From: a virus | Virus record (IMG/VR): IMGVR_UViG_3300020205_001800 | Location: 1 to 64,000 of that record | Length of the DNA: 64,000 nucleotides | Direction: 5' to 3' (one strand) | Part shown: positions 36,286 through 44,906 of the stretch, one piece after another | Layout of the letters: each line of letters opens with the position of its first letter | How positions within the stretch are numbered: the first letter of the stretch is position 1 | The notes under the pieces: generated by a model | Database searches by the model: none | The model's input: the letters and a program-made list of their open reading frames with translations, nothing else | Told to the model about the DNA's origin: nothing | Program-made: the position numbers and the translations under genes

Positions 36286-36561
36286 ATGACAACTCTTCTT
36301 GTGGTAGCTATGGCAGCTGCGTTTGTGGTAACTGCCGTTGAAGAACTAATAATGCCCTTAGATAAACTTAAGGGTCTTATTGCCCTAAGTATGTGCACAG
36401 TAGGCTGCCTAGTTATGCGTCCTTTAGGCTGGGATCAGATTTTTTACGTGTTTGCGGCTACGTTCCTATCTTTAACGACCACGGTCATTGTTGATACCCT
36501 ATTTACTGGCAAAACCCGACGAGAATCTCTCGGTTTGCCAAAACCAATTCCACCTCGCTAA
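36286..36561 (+). CDS. Small membrane protein, three predicted helices
   Basis: 91 residues. Hydrophobic segments at about 3-22, 28-46 and 50-70, with a basic Pro-rich C-terminal tail. It lies at the junction of the structural and replication regions. Size and topology would fit a holin or a superinfection/inner-membrane protein, but it is far from the endolysin; no assignment is made. Confidence 0.65.
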   Translation: MTTLLVVAMAAAFVVTAVEELIMPLDKLKGLIALSMCTVGCLVMRPLGWDQIFYVFAATFLSLTTTVIVDTLFTGKTRRESLGLPKPIPPR

Positions 36562-36588
36562 AGTAAGCCTCCCTTAGAAGGAGGAACT

Positions 36589-37530
36589 ATGAGGTCACCA
36601 ATCTCAGATCCAAGTTTGTCGTTAGCCGCAAAAGGGCTATACGCATTTTTCTTGGAAATCGGTAGGGTTGCATCTGTAGATGAGATGTCTGCTGCACACC
36701 CTGAAAGTAAGTATGCAATGACAAAAGCAATGAAAGAGTTAAAAGACAGCCACTACATTAAGGCTGTCCGATTTCAACAAAACGCCGGGCAATGGAATAC
36801 GTTGCTCAAATTTTCTGACCCAAAACTAAACTTATATGTAACTGAAGCCGACACTCCAAATACGAGTGTTCTGTCTACTGTTAGTACTATAGATATAGAC
36901 AATAGTACTAGTACAGCTAATAGCTCTAATATAGATACAGTTACTAACGTAACTGTATCTATAGGGGCTGCGCCCCTTAAGAAGAAAGGTACTGTAATGA
37001 CTTGGCCGACTTTTGATGAAGAGCAACCTGAACGCAAAAAGTACAGCTTCCGAGTTCAGGAAGAGTCCGACGCTACCCCAGGCGCTGTAGGTAAAGTTGA
37101 GGATAAGAAAGCACTCCGAAACCAGAAATACAAAAAGAATAAGTTCATGGCTGTTCCTGAATCGATGCGTCGTAATGAACGGCCTGAAGATCAGTGGACT
37201 ACCGCCGATCTTGTTGCTGAGTTCTATGATTTAAACCGCGACGCAGACCACGGCGCCCCAAGCCAAGTTAATGGCAAGCATTTAACAACTTGGATTAACA
37301 AGATGGTTGGAGAAGGCGTAACTCGGCTAGCTTTACTAAAAGCAATCCGGATGTTCTTTGCTGATCCCCGACTCACCCGAGATGCGGGAATTGGAAGCCC
37401 TCTGTATAGTCGCTTTATTGCCTACTATCAATCCGTCCATGGAATCGTTTCTCGAGTTGCAGAAACTGTTTATGAAGACGAGGATATGAAGGCACACCAA
37501 GAAAAAATGCTTAAGTTATTGGAGGGCTGA
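36589..37530 (+). CDS. Replication initiator/primosome-like protein with winged helix
   Basis: 313 residues, AAGGAGGA upstream. Residues ~10-80 form a winged helix-turn-helix ('LSLAAKGLYAFFLEIG', 'ESKYAMTKAMKELKDSHYIKAVRF'), followed by a disordered Ser/Thr linker and a C-terminal helical domain. It overlaps the DnaC-like gene by one base (GATG), and the two are probably a working pair: origin or fork recognition plus helicase loading. It starts the replication operon. Confidence 0.75.
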   Translation: MRSPISDPSLSLAAKGLYAFFLEIGRVASVDEMSAAHPESKYAMTKAMKELKDSHYIKAVRFQQNAGQWNTLLKFSDPKLNLYVTEADTPNTSVLSTVSTIDIDNSTSTANSSNIDTVTNVTVSIGAAPLKKKGTVMTWPTFDEEQPERKKYSFRVQEESDATPGAVGKVEDKKALRNQKYKKNKFMAVPESMRRNERPEDQWTTADLVAEFYDLNRDADHGAPSQVNGKHLTTWINKMVGEGVTRLALLKAIRMFFADPRLTRDAGIGSPLYSRFIAYYQSVHGIVSRVAETVYEDEDMKAHQEKMLKLLEG

Positions 37531-38207
37531 TGTATAACATTGCGGAACTTCCCGGAAGCATTCGGGCACAGATTAATGCCGCGGGTCTCCCAATGAAAAC
37601 CATTGGGTGGCAATTTGATGACCTAGAACAAAGCGAGTCTTTGGACAAAGTCCGGGATTGGGTGGAATTAGTCCGCTCAGGCAAAGTAATCCAAGCTGCT
37701 GGAGAACGCACCTGCGGCCTAGGATTGATGCTGGTAGGGGAACCTGGTCACGGTAAGACTACTCTCGCGTCTGTGGCCCTACAGGAGCTTTTAATGACCA
37801 TGCCTAGGACTGTCTGGGGGGTTCCCGATTCAGCTCCTAAACGACCAGGGCTATTTATGGACTATCCCAAGCTTCTACGACTTCAGAAGGCTCAGTGGTC
37901 TGAGTTTGACGATTCAACAGAAACTATGATCAATGGGATTTACGGAGAGGCTTCTAGGGAAAACATCGTTCGAACATTTGTTCTAGACGACCTAGGCAAG
38001 GAGTACAGAACTGCCAATGGTTGGGCTGAGAATACGTTTGACGCTCTTTTACGGGCTCGCTTTAATGCCGGCCTTCCCACTATTGTTACGACTAACGTTC
38101 CACTAAAAAACTGGGGCACAGTGTACGGAGAGCCTATGGGTAGTTTTGCCCGTGAAGCTTTCATTCCACTTGCCATAATAGCTACGCAAGGAGACCGACG
38201 ACGATGA
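37530..38207 (+). CDS. DnaC-like helicase loader ATPase
   Basis: 225 residues. P-loop 'GEPGHGKTTL' near residue 70 and Walker B 'FVLDDLG' near 150, followed by a sensor-type 'PTIVTTNVPLKNW', as in DnaC/DnaI helicase loaders. It loads the DnaB-like helicase encoded at 38910 onto DNA. The ATG overlaps the upstream stop and its own stop overlaps the next ATG. Confidence 0.88.
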   Translation: MYNIAELPGSIRAQINAAGLPMKTIGWQFDDLEQSESLDKVRDWVELVRSGKVIQAAGERTCGLGLMLVGEPGHGKTTLASVALQELLMTMPRTVWGVPDSAPKRPGLFMDYPKLLRLQKAQWSEFDDSTETMINGIYGEASRENIVRTFVLDDLGKEYRTANGWAENTFDALLRARFNAGLPTIVTTNVPLKNWGTVYGEPMGSFAREAFIPLAIIATQGDRRR

Positions 38208-38503
38208 GGACATCAATGACAAACGATTGGCAAACCACTCAGATTTTTCTTTCTGACAATGGTGTTTTTGAGGTAGAAGTAAGCGCCTCTAGTTTTCGGC
38301 TTCGTTGTAAATGCAATGGTTACTCAACTCGTTTAAGTTGCAAACATACACGATTTGTAAAACAACGCATGAATGCTAATAACGGCATTTACCCAACAGA
38401 GATTTCTACTAAGGCCTCAAAAGTAGACACCCTTATTGCAAGTAAAGATCCAAAAGCTTTTAGAGAGCTTTTAATTCATTACGGCAAAATCGAGGTTATT
38501 TAA
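38204..38503 (+). CDS. SWIM-like zinc-finger small protein
   Basis: 99 residues (ATGA overlap; a second ATG at 38216 is possible). 'FRLRCKCNGYSTRLSCKHTRFVKQRM' has the C-x-C...C-x-H spacing of SWIM-type zinc fingers, which bind DNA or proteins. The C-terminal helix is plain. Located between helicase loader and helicase, so a replication accessory is likely. Confidence 0.7.
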   Translation: MRTSMTNDWQTTQIFLSDNGVFEVEVSASSFRLRCKCNGYSTRLSCKHTRFVKQRMNANNGIYPTEISTKASKVDTLIASKDPKAFRELLIHYGKIEVI

Positions 38504-38923
38504 ATGCGAGGGGGGGATATCTCAAACGAGGTTCCTCTCCGAGTAGCTGTGACAGTTGATTGCGTCCTTTCCCGTAGACCAACAATCAAAAAAGTATTAG
38601 GTGTCACGGTGACTGGTCAAGAGGTTACTTATAACCGTCAAGCACTTTCTTTGTTTTGGCGATTTGCAGATAAGCAGGGTTACACCCTAGAGTTGGTCGG
38701 GTTCGACTATTCACAAAAAGACATGGACAGTGTCTTGGAAGATCTTGACAACTTAGGCACTAATCCGTTTAACTACGCACATTCTTATAACGTACCGGCA
38801 GATCTAGTTGCAGAACTTCCTTATAGACCAGAATTAAAGTATGTTGTAGACATTCCAGCAAGAGCTGGTCGTTATGGATCTTGGTATTTAGACATGGAGG
38901 CGATTGCAAATGGCAGCAGATAA
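38504..38923 (+). CDS. Hypothetical protein in replication operon
   Basis: 139 residues. 'RVAVTVDCVLSRR' followed by 'LFWRFADKQGYTLELVGF' vaguely recalls HAD-type phosphatases but lacks a second conserved Asp in the first motif, so I do not assign it. It overlaps the helicase gene by 14 bases. Codon use matches its neighbours. Confidence 0.65.
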   Translation: MRGGDISNEVPLRVAVTVDCVLSRRPTIKKVLGVTVTGQEVTYNRQALSLFWRFADKQGYTLELVGFDYSQKDMDSVLEDLDNLGTNPFNYAHSYNVPADLVAELPYRPELKYVVDIPARAGRYGSWYLDMEAIANGSR

Positions 38924-40148
38924 TGAGGTTCGTCTCTTATCTAGAGCAATACGTACTCGTGATATCACACCGCTACTTGAAGCTGGTGTAGAAGATAACT
39001 GGTTTTTTGTAGATGAAAATAAGCAAGTGTGGCGATTCCTACGTCAACATTGGACTAAGTACGCAGAAGTTCCAACAGCAGTAACAGTTAAAGATAATTT
39101 TCCCGCCTATCGTTTATTAGCTGTAGAAGATTCTGCTGAATACTTACTAGACCAGTTAATTGAGTATCGTAAACGTCAAAGCATTATTGAAGTAGTACAA
39201 ACTTCCGCAGAAGCAATTGCTAGCGGGGATCACAACGCTGCCTTAGCTGTTATGAATCAGGGCATTGCCCGAATTGCAGACGATGGGCCATCAGAGTCTA
39301 CGGATATCGATTTAACAGAAAATGCAACACAACGTTTTGAGGAATATTTAAATATAAAGACTAGACCTAACGGTTTAATTGGTTTTGCTACAGGGTTTAA
39401 AACTATTGATCAGGCTACTGCCGGTTTACAGCCGGGACAGTTAGTGACAATTATTGCGCCACCTAAAACAGGTAAATCTGTTCTTGCAATGCAAATGGCA
39501 GTGAATGTACACCGAGACGGGTTTGTTCCGATGTTCCAATCTTTTGAAATGACAAACATGGAGCAACAGCATCGTCACGATTCCATGCGAGCTCAGATTG
39601 CACACTCTCGCCTTATTCGAGGAAACCTTAACAAGGACGAAGAAGCTAGGTACATGAAGACGTTGGAAGAAATGGAGCAGATGCACAAGTTTTACTTAAC
39701 TGATTCTGTTTCTGCTATGACCGTAACTGGACTTGCGGCAAAGATTGAAAAGATTCGTCCAGACATTGTGTTTATTGACGGCGTCTATCTTATGACCGAC
39801 GACGTTAGTGGGGAACAAAACACTCCACAAGCATTAACCAGTATCACCCGTAATTTGAAGCATTTAGCTATGGCTAAGCAACTTCCTATTGTGGTTTCTA
39901 CCCAGGTCTTGCTATGGAAGATGAAGAAACGCCAAGTGTCCGCGGATGCTATTGGTTACTCATCATCTTTTTATCAAGATTCAGATGTAATCCTTGGATT
40001 GCAAAGGCAAGATGAAGAAGACGACAGTTCTCGTGAACTTCGTATAGTTGCTAGCCGTAACTGCGGTCCAGCAACAAGTGATCTACTTTGGGACTGGGAA
40101 GAAGGGAAATTTGAAGAGTATGGATCTCCTCAATTTAAGTCCGTTTAA
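38910..40148 (+). CDS. dnaB: Replicative DNA helicase, DnaB-like
   Basis: 412 residues from ATG 38910, preferred over TTG 38904 because GGAGG sits nine bases upstream. N-terminal DnaB helical domain (~1-100), linker, then RecA-type motor: Walker A 'APPKTGKSVLAM' near residue 183, 'IVFIDGVYLM' near 287, 'PIVVSTQV' and a C-terminal 'RNCGP' segment. It unwinds DNA at the phage fork with the DnaC-like loader and the primase encoded nearby. The last 29 bases overlap the WhiB gene. Confidence 0.93.
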   Translation: MAADNEVRLLSRAIRTRDITPLLEAGVEDNWFFVDENKQVWRFLRQHWTKYAEVPTAVTVKDNFPAYRLLAVEDSAEYLLDQLIEYRKRQSIIEVVQTSAEAIASGDHNAALAVMNQGIARIADDGPSESTDIDLTENATQRFEEYLNIKTRPNGLIGFATGFKTIDQATAGLQPGQLVTIIAPPKTGKSVLAMQMAVNVHRDGFVPMFQSFEMTNMEQQHRHDSMRAQIAHSRLIRGNLNKDEEARYMKTLEEMEQMHKFYLTDSVSAMTVTGLAAKIEKIRPDIVFIDGVYLMTDDVSGEQNTPQALTSITRNLKHLAMAKQLPIVVSTQVLLWKMKKRQVSADAIGYSSSFYQDSDVILGLQRQDEEDDSSRELRIVASRNCGPATSDLLWDWEEGKFEEYGSPQFKSV

Positions 40149-40371
40149 CGGAAGCCAGTTATGCGCCGAGGTTGATCCGGAGTTGTTCTTTCCCGAAGAG
40201 TATGAAAACAGACTGGCAGTGCTTACTGCAAAGTCTGTTTGTAATGAATGCCCTCTAACCAGTGCATGTTTAACATACGCATTAGCTAACCCAGAACTTG
40301 ACGGTATCTGGGGAGCTACAACTCCCAGAGAGCGACGTAATATGCGTCGCCGAAAGAAGGCATCAAGATGA
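40120..40371 (+). CDS. whiB: WhiB-family iron-sulfur transcription factor (1)
   Basis: 83 residues; ATG 40120 chosen because an upstream TTG at 40048 would place ~24 non-family residues ahead of the conserved core. Cysteines C15, C41, C44 and C50 in the canonical C...C-x2-C-x5-C layout bind a [4Fe-4S] cluster. 'GIWGATTPRERR' is the G[VI]WGG-like turn, followed by a basic DNA-contacting tail. WhiB proteins bind the host sigma factor and regulate transcription; phage versions can repress host whiB genes. The start is nested in the 3' end of the helicase gene. Confidence 0.92.
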   Translation: MDLLNLSPFNGSQLCAEVDPELFFPEEYENRLAVLTAKSVCNECPLTSACLTYALANPELDGIWGATTPRERRNMRRRKKASR

Positions 40372-40631
40372 AAGAAATTAAAGATTTAAAGCCAAGTTAT
40401 GAAAACGCTATGGACCTTAGAGGAGAACCTACACACGTATGCGTTTGTGGATCTACCTTGTGGGATATAAAAGCTATGTTCCAAGATTACGAAATTTCTA
40501 TGTACTTTTTAGACATGGAATGTTCTGAATGTGGCTCTATGGCTACGGCACCTACGTTAGTAGATATGCCAGAAGATTACGTAATGATGGATGACCGACC
40601 TAAGGAGGAATATGATGGGGAAGAAGAGTAA
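40368..40631 (+). CDS. Zinc-ribbon hypothetical protein
   Basis: 87 residues, ATGA overlap with the WhiB gene. Two Cys pairs ('VCVCGS' and 'CSECGS') about 35 residues apart form a likely zinc ribbon; the C-terminus is strongly acidic. It resembles small proteins commonly found in actinophage replication regions. The function is unknown; the last ~17 bases overlap the next gene. Confidence 0.7.
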   Translation: MKEIKDLKPSYENAMDLRGEPTHVCVCGSTLWDIKAMFQDYEISMYFLDMECSECGSMATAPTLVDMPEDYVMMDDRPKEEYDGEEE

Positions 40632-40842
40632 CGAAGACGACCTACGTTCATATGGGTACATGACCCCAGGTGAATTTGTAGACGCTTTGGTTCCAGGACT
40701 TAAGGAATACTTACGACATAATTGGGGAGTTAAACCTGATGAGTTGTATCACCCAGAAGATTTGTTTTCTAACGCAGAGATCTATCTTCAAGTTGCTAGG
40801 CACGTAGCCGGTGATTTTATAGTCGCACCAAAAAGGAAGTAA
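40615..40842 (+). CDS. Hypothetical protein
   Basis: 75 residues. Start placed at the second of two adjacent ATGs (40612 or 40615), because AAGGAGG ends six bases before it. 'GYMTPGEFVDALVPGLKEYLRHNWG' is a helical unit; no metal or membrane motif. It ends directly at the primase start, in the same operon. Confidence 0.65.
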   Translation: MGKKSNEDDLRSYGYMTPGEFVDALVPGLKEYLRHNWGVKPDELYHPEDLFSNAEIYLQVARHVAGDFIVAPKRK

Positions 40843-41820
40843 ATGTATAGAGAAGGGGATGTGCAGAAGGCTCTTCTGCGCTTGGGTATTCCGACCGATC
40901 AACGCAATAGTGAGTTGATCGGTATTTGCCCTATGCACTTAGAACGTACTGGGCGAGAAGACCATAACCCTTCATGGTCTATCAACCTAGAGACCGGTGT
41001 CCACCACTGCTTCTCCTGTGGATACAAAGGTACGCTCCTGACGCTTGTTGCGGAGGTTCAGGATTTTCAGACTAGCTGGGGACGTTTGGATTACGAAGCT
41101 GCTAAAACGTGGCTACGTAGTAATGTGGAGATTGATTTTGAGCTTCTATCAAAAGAACTTGAAGCATTAAAAGATTCTTACGTCTCGCCTCCTCGCCCCA
41201 TTGAGATGGGCGAGGCACGGTTAGCTGTTTATTCTGAACCTCCCCAATGGGCGTTAGAGGCACGAGGCTTAACAGCGGAAGCTTGTGCTACTTATAGAGT
41301 TATGTGGGACGCTCGCGCAGAAACTTGGATTACCCCTATCCGTAACCCAGATACTGGGAAATTACTGGGGTGGCAAGAAAAAGGACAAACAAACAGAACA
41401 TTTCGCAACCGCCCCACGGGTATAGCTAAATCTACAGCTCTATTTGGTTTAGAGGCTTGGGAACAAGGAACTATGCTTGTAGTTGAATCACCATTAGACG
41501 TAGTAAAAGTTTCTTCTGTTGGTTTTGGCCAACACACAGTGGCTACTTTTGGCGCTGTAGTGAGCGACGCTCAAGTAGAGCTTTTTCGTAAAGCTGATCG
41601 TTTAATTATGGCCTTTGATAACCCTAATATCGATGCCGCTGGCAAAAAAGCCTCACTAGCGATCTTGGCAAAAGTTAGGACGCTGGGCATGGAATGTTCG
41701 TTTTTTAACTACGGAGATTCCGGAGTTAAAGATGTTGGCGATATGACCGCAGACCGTATAAGATACGGTATAGAAAATGCTAAACACTGCGTATTCGGAG
41801 AGTCCGCAATCTACGGTTAG
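40843..41820 (+). CDS. dnaG: DNA primase (CHC2 zinc finger plus Toprim)
   Basis: 325 residues. Zinc-binding C29, H32, C56 and C59 ('GICPMHLER', 'HHCFSCG') followed by a Toprim domain with 'LVVESPLDVVKV' near 213 and 'IMAFDNPNIDAAG' near 256. It makes RNA primers for lagging-strand synthesis. It is shorter than bacterial DnaG and lacks the helicase-interaction domain. Located downstream of DnaB helicase and loader, consistent with a phage primosome. Confidence 0.9.
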   Translation: MYREGDVQKALLRLGIPTDQRNSELIGICPMHLERTGREDHNPSWSINLETGVHHCFSCGYKGTLLTLVAEVQDFQTSWGRLDYEAAKTWLRSNVEIDFELLSKELEALKDSYVSPPRPIEMGEARLAVYSEPPQWALEARGLTAEACATYRVMWDARAETWITPIRNPDTGKLLGWQEKGQTNRTFRNRPTGIAKSTALFGLEAWEQGTMLVVESPLDVVKVSSVGFGQHTVATFGAVVSDAQVELFRKADRLIMAFDNPNIDAAGKKASLAILAKVRTLGMECSFFNYGDSGVKDVGDMTADRIRYGIENAKHCVFGESAIYG

Positions 41821-41828
41821 GGGCAAAC

Positions 41829-42053
41829 ATGTTAGCTTATTGGTCCTGGATTCTTGTAGCTATTGGCGTATCTGGAATTTTTCTTGTAGGTCGTAAAACA
41901 ATTTGGGGTTGGCTAATCCTTTGCGTTAACGAGTGCCTTTGGATTGTTTACGCAGTAACAACAGAGCAGCATGGGTTTATTGTAGGTGCCATTATTTATG
42001 GCATGGTTTACGTAAAGTCATTCTTGCATTGGAAACGAGACGAACTCGTATGA
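41829..42053 (+). CDS. Small three-helix membrane protein
   Basis: 74 residues with hydrophobic segments at about 4-20, 25-43 and 48-65 and a Lys/Arg-Asp-Glu end. GGGGC upstream of the ATG. It overlaps the SNF2 helicase start by ATGA, so the two are coupled although their functions differ. It may be a membrane anchor or an exclusion protein; no family recognised. Confidence 0.65.
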   Translation: MLAYWSWILVAIGVSGIFLVGRKTIWGWLILCVNECLWIVYAVTTEQHGFIVGAIIYGMVYVKSFLHWKRDELV

Positions 42054-43606
42054 CTTTTACAGGCACATTACTTCCGTACCAACCGGAAGCCGTCGACGCC
42101 ATGGTCGAACGCGGAAAGATGTTGGTTGCTTATGATTTAGGGCTTGGAAAGACTGTATTGACTATTGCGGCTATCGAATCGCTGATGGACAGCGGTTCTA
42201 TCCGGGAGCCTGGTATCATTATCTGTCTTTCCAGCCTTAAGTATCAGTGGGCGGAACAAATTAGAAAGTTTACCGATGGAACTTCAACACCTCTGGTTAT
42301 CGATGGAACGCCGAAGCAACGAGCAGCGCAATACGCCGAAGCTTTTGACTGGGGGCATTCACTCGTGGATTACGTCATTATTAACTACGAGCAAGTTGTT
42401 AACGACTGGGAGTATGTACGACAGCTCGCTACGGGATTCGTTGTCTGCGACGAAGCAACCGCCATCAAAAGTTTTAGATCCAAACGATCTAAGTACGTAA
42501 AGAAACTTAGCAGCCCTTACAAGTTTGCTTTAACAGGCACCCCAGTAGAGAACGGCAAGCCTGAAGAACTATTTTCAATTATGCAGTTTGTAGATCCTAA
42601 AGTTCTTGGACGGTTTGATTTATTTGACTCAACCTTTATTGTGCGCAATCGCTTTGGCGGTGTAGAGCGCTATCGCAATCTACCCGTACTAAATAAGACT
42701 CTTAGTAAAGCATGCGTTCGCAAGCGTCAAACAGATGCAGACGTCGCACCCTTCCTTCCCGAAACCATTTTTGCGGAGCCCATTTTGGTAGAATTTGATT
42801 CAGCAGGCGCTAAGTTGTATAAATCTATTGCTAATGAGATTTTGACTGATCTTGATGAGGCGGTAGATTCTTATGGCGCAGCTTTTGATATATTCTCGCA
42901 CTACGGCCAGGCAGACCAATGGGATGGGGCCGACGCGCTACGTGGCCGGATTATGTCAAAGCTAACTGCTCTACGTATGCTTTGCGACAATCCTGAGCTA
43001 CTACAGTTCTCAATCTCTACATCGGGGTACGTTGAGGAACTATCTACTGCAGGACGCCTTGATAAGGTGAACAAAGCACCAAAGCTTTCCGCACTTAAGG
43101 AGTATGTCAACAACTTCTTAGAGTCGGATGATAGAAACAAAGTTGTTATCTTTACTAGTTATGTTCACATGGTTGATATGATTAGAGAAGCGCTAGATTA
43201 TGAAAGCCGTCCGTATACAGGAGTAATGAATGCTAAAGAAAAAGAAGAATCAAAAGTTGCTTTCCAAACCGAAGAGAGCATTCGCATCCTTGTCAGCTCT
43301 GACGCTGGGGGTTATGGTGTTGATTTACCTCAAGCTAACCTTCTTATTAATTATGATCTCCCGTGGAACGCAGGACTCGCACTTCAACGTAATGGACGAA
43401 TCCGAAGAGCCTCAAGCACCTGGCCATCTATAGTCATTCAAGACTTCCTTATGGAGGGGTCAATTGAAGAACGTCAACACTCTATGCTGGTCCAAAAAAT
43501 GGCTGTAGCTAACGCTGTAATCGACGGTGAGGGCATTAATGCGCAGGGTGGAGTAGAACTAAATGTAGGCACACTTAGGGCTTTCCTACAGAACATTACG
43601 GTTTAA
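42050..43606 (+). CDS. SNF2-type superfamily 2 helicase/translocase
   Basis: 518 residues from the ATG at 42050 that overlaps the previous stop; an earlier in-frame ATG (41933) would add an out-of-family tail. Motifs: Q-motif-like 'LLPYQPEAVDAM', Walker A 'DLGLGKT' near 30, 'CDEATAIK' near 134, 'TGTPVEN' near 162, and C-terminal 'VIFTSYVHMVDMI', 'GGYGVDLPQANLLINYDLPWN' and 'QRNGRIRR'. It is a double-stranded DNA translocase with ATPase activity, used in phage replication, recombination or replication-fork repair. Confidence 0.9.
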   Translation: MTFTGTLLPYQPEAVDAMVERGKMLVAYDLGLGKTVLTIAAIESLMDSGSIREPGIIICLSSLKYQWAEQIRKFTDGTSTPLVIDGTPKQRAAQYAEAFDWGHSLVDYVIINYEQVVNDWEYVRQLATGFVVCDEATAIKSFRSKRSKYVKKLSSPYKFALTGTPVENGKPEELFSIMQFVDPKVLGRFDLFDSTFIVRNRFGGVERYRNLPVLNKTLSKACVRKRQTDADVAPFLPETIFAEPILVEFDSAGAKLYKSIANEILTDLDEAVDSYGAAFDIFSHYGQADQWDGADALRGRIMSKLTALRMLCDNPELLQFSISTSGYVEELSTAGRLDKVNKAPKLSALKEYVNNFLESDDRNKVVIFTSYVHMVDMIREALDYESRPYTGVMNAKEKEESKVAFQTEESIRILVSSDAGGYGVDLPQANLLINYDLPWNAGLALQRNGRIRRASSTWPSIVIQDFLMEGSIEERQHSMLVQKMAVANAVIDGEGINAQGGVELNVGTLRAFLQNITV

Positions 43607-43615
43607 AATAGTTGA

Positions 43616-43759
43616 ATGCCTAACGCACCTAAGACTCCGACACGTACGATCCGTGTCTCCGCAGACCTTTGGGCTGCCGTTAAAGAAAAGGCCGCCATTG
43701 AGGGCCGTACCGTAACAGATGTCATCATTGAGGCGCTAAAGGCGTATATCTCGGAATAA
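43616..43759 (+). CDS. 47-residue ribbon-helix-helix protein
   Basis: 'TRTIRVSADLWAAVKEKAAIEG' with the ending 'VTDVIIEALKAYI' is the classic one-strand, two-helix RHH (MetJ/Arc) DNA-binding pattern; it probably acts as a dimeric repressor or copy-control factor. Starts ten bases after the helicase stop with a weak Shine-Dalgarno. Its target may be the A/T-rich gap just downstream (autoregulation is an inference). Confidence 0.75.
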   Translation: MPNAPKTPTRTIRVSADLWAAVKEKAAIEGRTVTDVIIEALKAYISE

Positions 43760-43839
43760 AACCTGAGGTAGTATTGTTATACCCAAGCTTGCCCAACACC
43801 GGGGAGCTTATTTACTAGTTATCGTCTAAGGAGATAATT

Positions 43840-44334
43840 ATGGCTATGCCTGGAGGAAATAAGGGATACCCAGATCACGACTGGACCCGTAAAGAGCAGT
43901 TCCCAGCAACACCACCAAAACCAATTACAATCCAAACTTTATTCCCAAATTTTGACCGTTGGGCTATTGGATTTGACCCTTTGCTTGAAACACTAAAAGC
44001 AATTTCATCAGACTCAAAGTTAACTTCATACCCCCCGTACAACATTTTTAAGACTAAGGACAACTATGTCTTGGAGATCGCTGCAGCTGGGTTTGCTAAA
44101 GAAGACATCAAAATCTCTGTTAAAGAACTAACATTGACCGTAGAAGGCTCCGCCCTACCGTCTGTGGATAACTATGTTCATAAAGGCATTGCATCTAGAG
44201 ACTTCAAGCAAGACTTTTGCTTAGCTGAGTACGTTGTAGTTGACGGCGCTGAGATGAAGGACGGTATGCTTAGGATCCTTCTACGTCAGGAACTTCCTGA
44301 AGAGAAGAAGCCGAAAGTAATTAAAATCTCGTAA
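43840..44334 (+). CDS. Small heat-shock protein, Hsp20/alpha-crystallin
   Basis: 164 residues, AAGGAGA upstream. After a ~65-residue N-terminal arm, residues ~65-155 form the alpha-crystallin domain ('YPPYNIFKTKDNYVLEIAAAGF', 'EDIKISVKELTLTVEG', 'GMLRILLRQELPEE'). It holds unfolding proteins; the gene is frequent in large T4-like and cyanobacterial phages, and may protect virion proteins or replication enzymes. It lies beside the tRNA gene. Confidence 0.92.
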   Translation: MAMPGGNKGYPDHDWTRKEQFPATPPKPITIQTLFPNFDRWAIGFDPLLETLKAISSDSKLTSYPPYNIFKTKDNYVLEIAAAGFAKEDIKISVKELTLTVEGSALPSVDNYVHKGIASRDFKQDFCLAEYVVVDGAEMKDGMLRILLRQELPEEKKPKVIKIS

Positions 44335-44342
44335 TTGGGATT

Positions 44343-44414
44343 TGGCCCTTAGCTCAGCGGCAGAGCGGGAAGCTGTTAACTTCTAGGTCCCTGGTTCGAT
44401 CCCAGGAGGGCCAG
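44343..44414 (+). tRNA. tRNA-Asn (GTT anticodon)
   Basis: 72 nt cloverleaf: acceptor stem TGGCCCT (44343-44349) with AGGGCCA (44407-44413), D-stem GCTC/GAGC, anticodon loop CTGTTAA with GTT, T-arm CCTGG-TTCGATC-CCAGG, discriminator G. No CCA is encoded. It is the only tRNA in the window and is flanked by Hsp20 and a hypothetical gene. Confidence 0.92.
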
Positions 44415-44470
44415 CAATTTGCATCATGTCAGTGGTGTGGTATATGGTTTGATTCAAAGGAGGGCAAAAT

Positions 44471-44905
44471 ATGCCAAAAATTATTCCACCAGAACGCGTA
44501 CCCGAAACAGGTCTTGTTGCAAAGGTGCGTAAGTTTATAACTCTTAAGCGTCAAATTGATGACTTAACAAAAGAACAAGGTGCAATTAAAACAGAGCTTT
44601 CTGATTTAGTTGATACTACCGGTGAACCAGATGACAAAGGTCATCTATGGTTGCCACTACCCCAAGAGGTAGATGGTTATCGTTCTTTGCAGCGCCAAAA
44701 ACGCATTTCACAACGCCTCGATTCAGATGCAGCAGAAAAACTTCTTAAAGAAAAAGGGTTAGACTCTCGTTGCTATACACAACTTCCAGTACTGCAGGAA
44801 GATGAAGTAATGGCGTGTCTATACGAAGGCCTTCTCACAGAAGAAGAAGTTGACCTTATGTATCCAAAGAGCATTACATGGGCGTTCGTACCAAGTAAGA
44901 GCTAA
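44471..44905 (+). CDS. Hypothetical coiled-coil protein
   Basis: 144 residues, AAGGAGG upstream. Residues ~15-45 ('KFITLKRQIDDLTKEQGAIKTEL') form a coiled coil; the C-terminal half is a conserved alpha/beta part ('YRSLQRQKRISQRLDSDAAEKLL'). Small proteins of this type are found in actinophage replication regions. The function is unknown. It precedes a MerR-like regulator. Confidence 0.7.
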   Translation: MPKIIPPERVPETGLVAKVRKFITLKRQIDDLTKEQGAIKTELSDLVDTTGEPDDKGHLWLPLPQEVDGYRSLQRQKRISQRLDSDAAEKLLKEKGLDSRCYTQLPVLQEDEVMACLYEGLLTEEEVDLMYPKSITWAFVPSKS

Positions 44906-44906
44906 C

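Noticed and set aside
38504-38923. HAD phosphatase assignment
   Set aside because: Only a weak 'VTVD' start resembles the family and the second Asp is missing.
41933-42049. Longer N-terminus of the SNF2-type helicase from ATG 41933
   Set aside because: The added residues lie within the membrane protein gene and match no helicase; ATG 42050 has a natural overlap start.
44343-44414. tRNA as an integration site
   Set aside because: No integrase, excisionase pair or direct repeats are visible, and the genome looks lytic; only a MerR-like protein is nearby.
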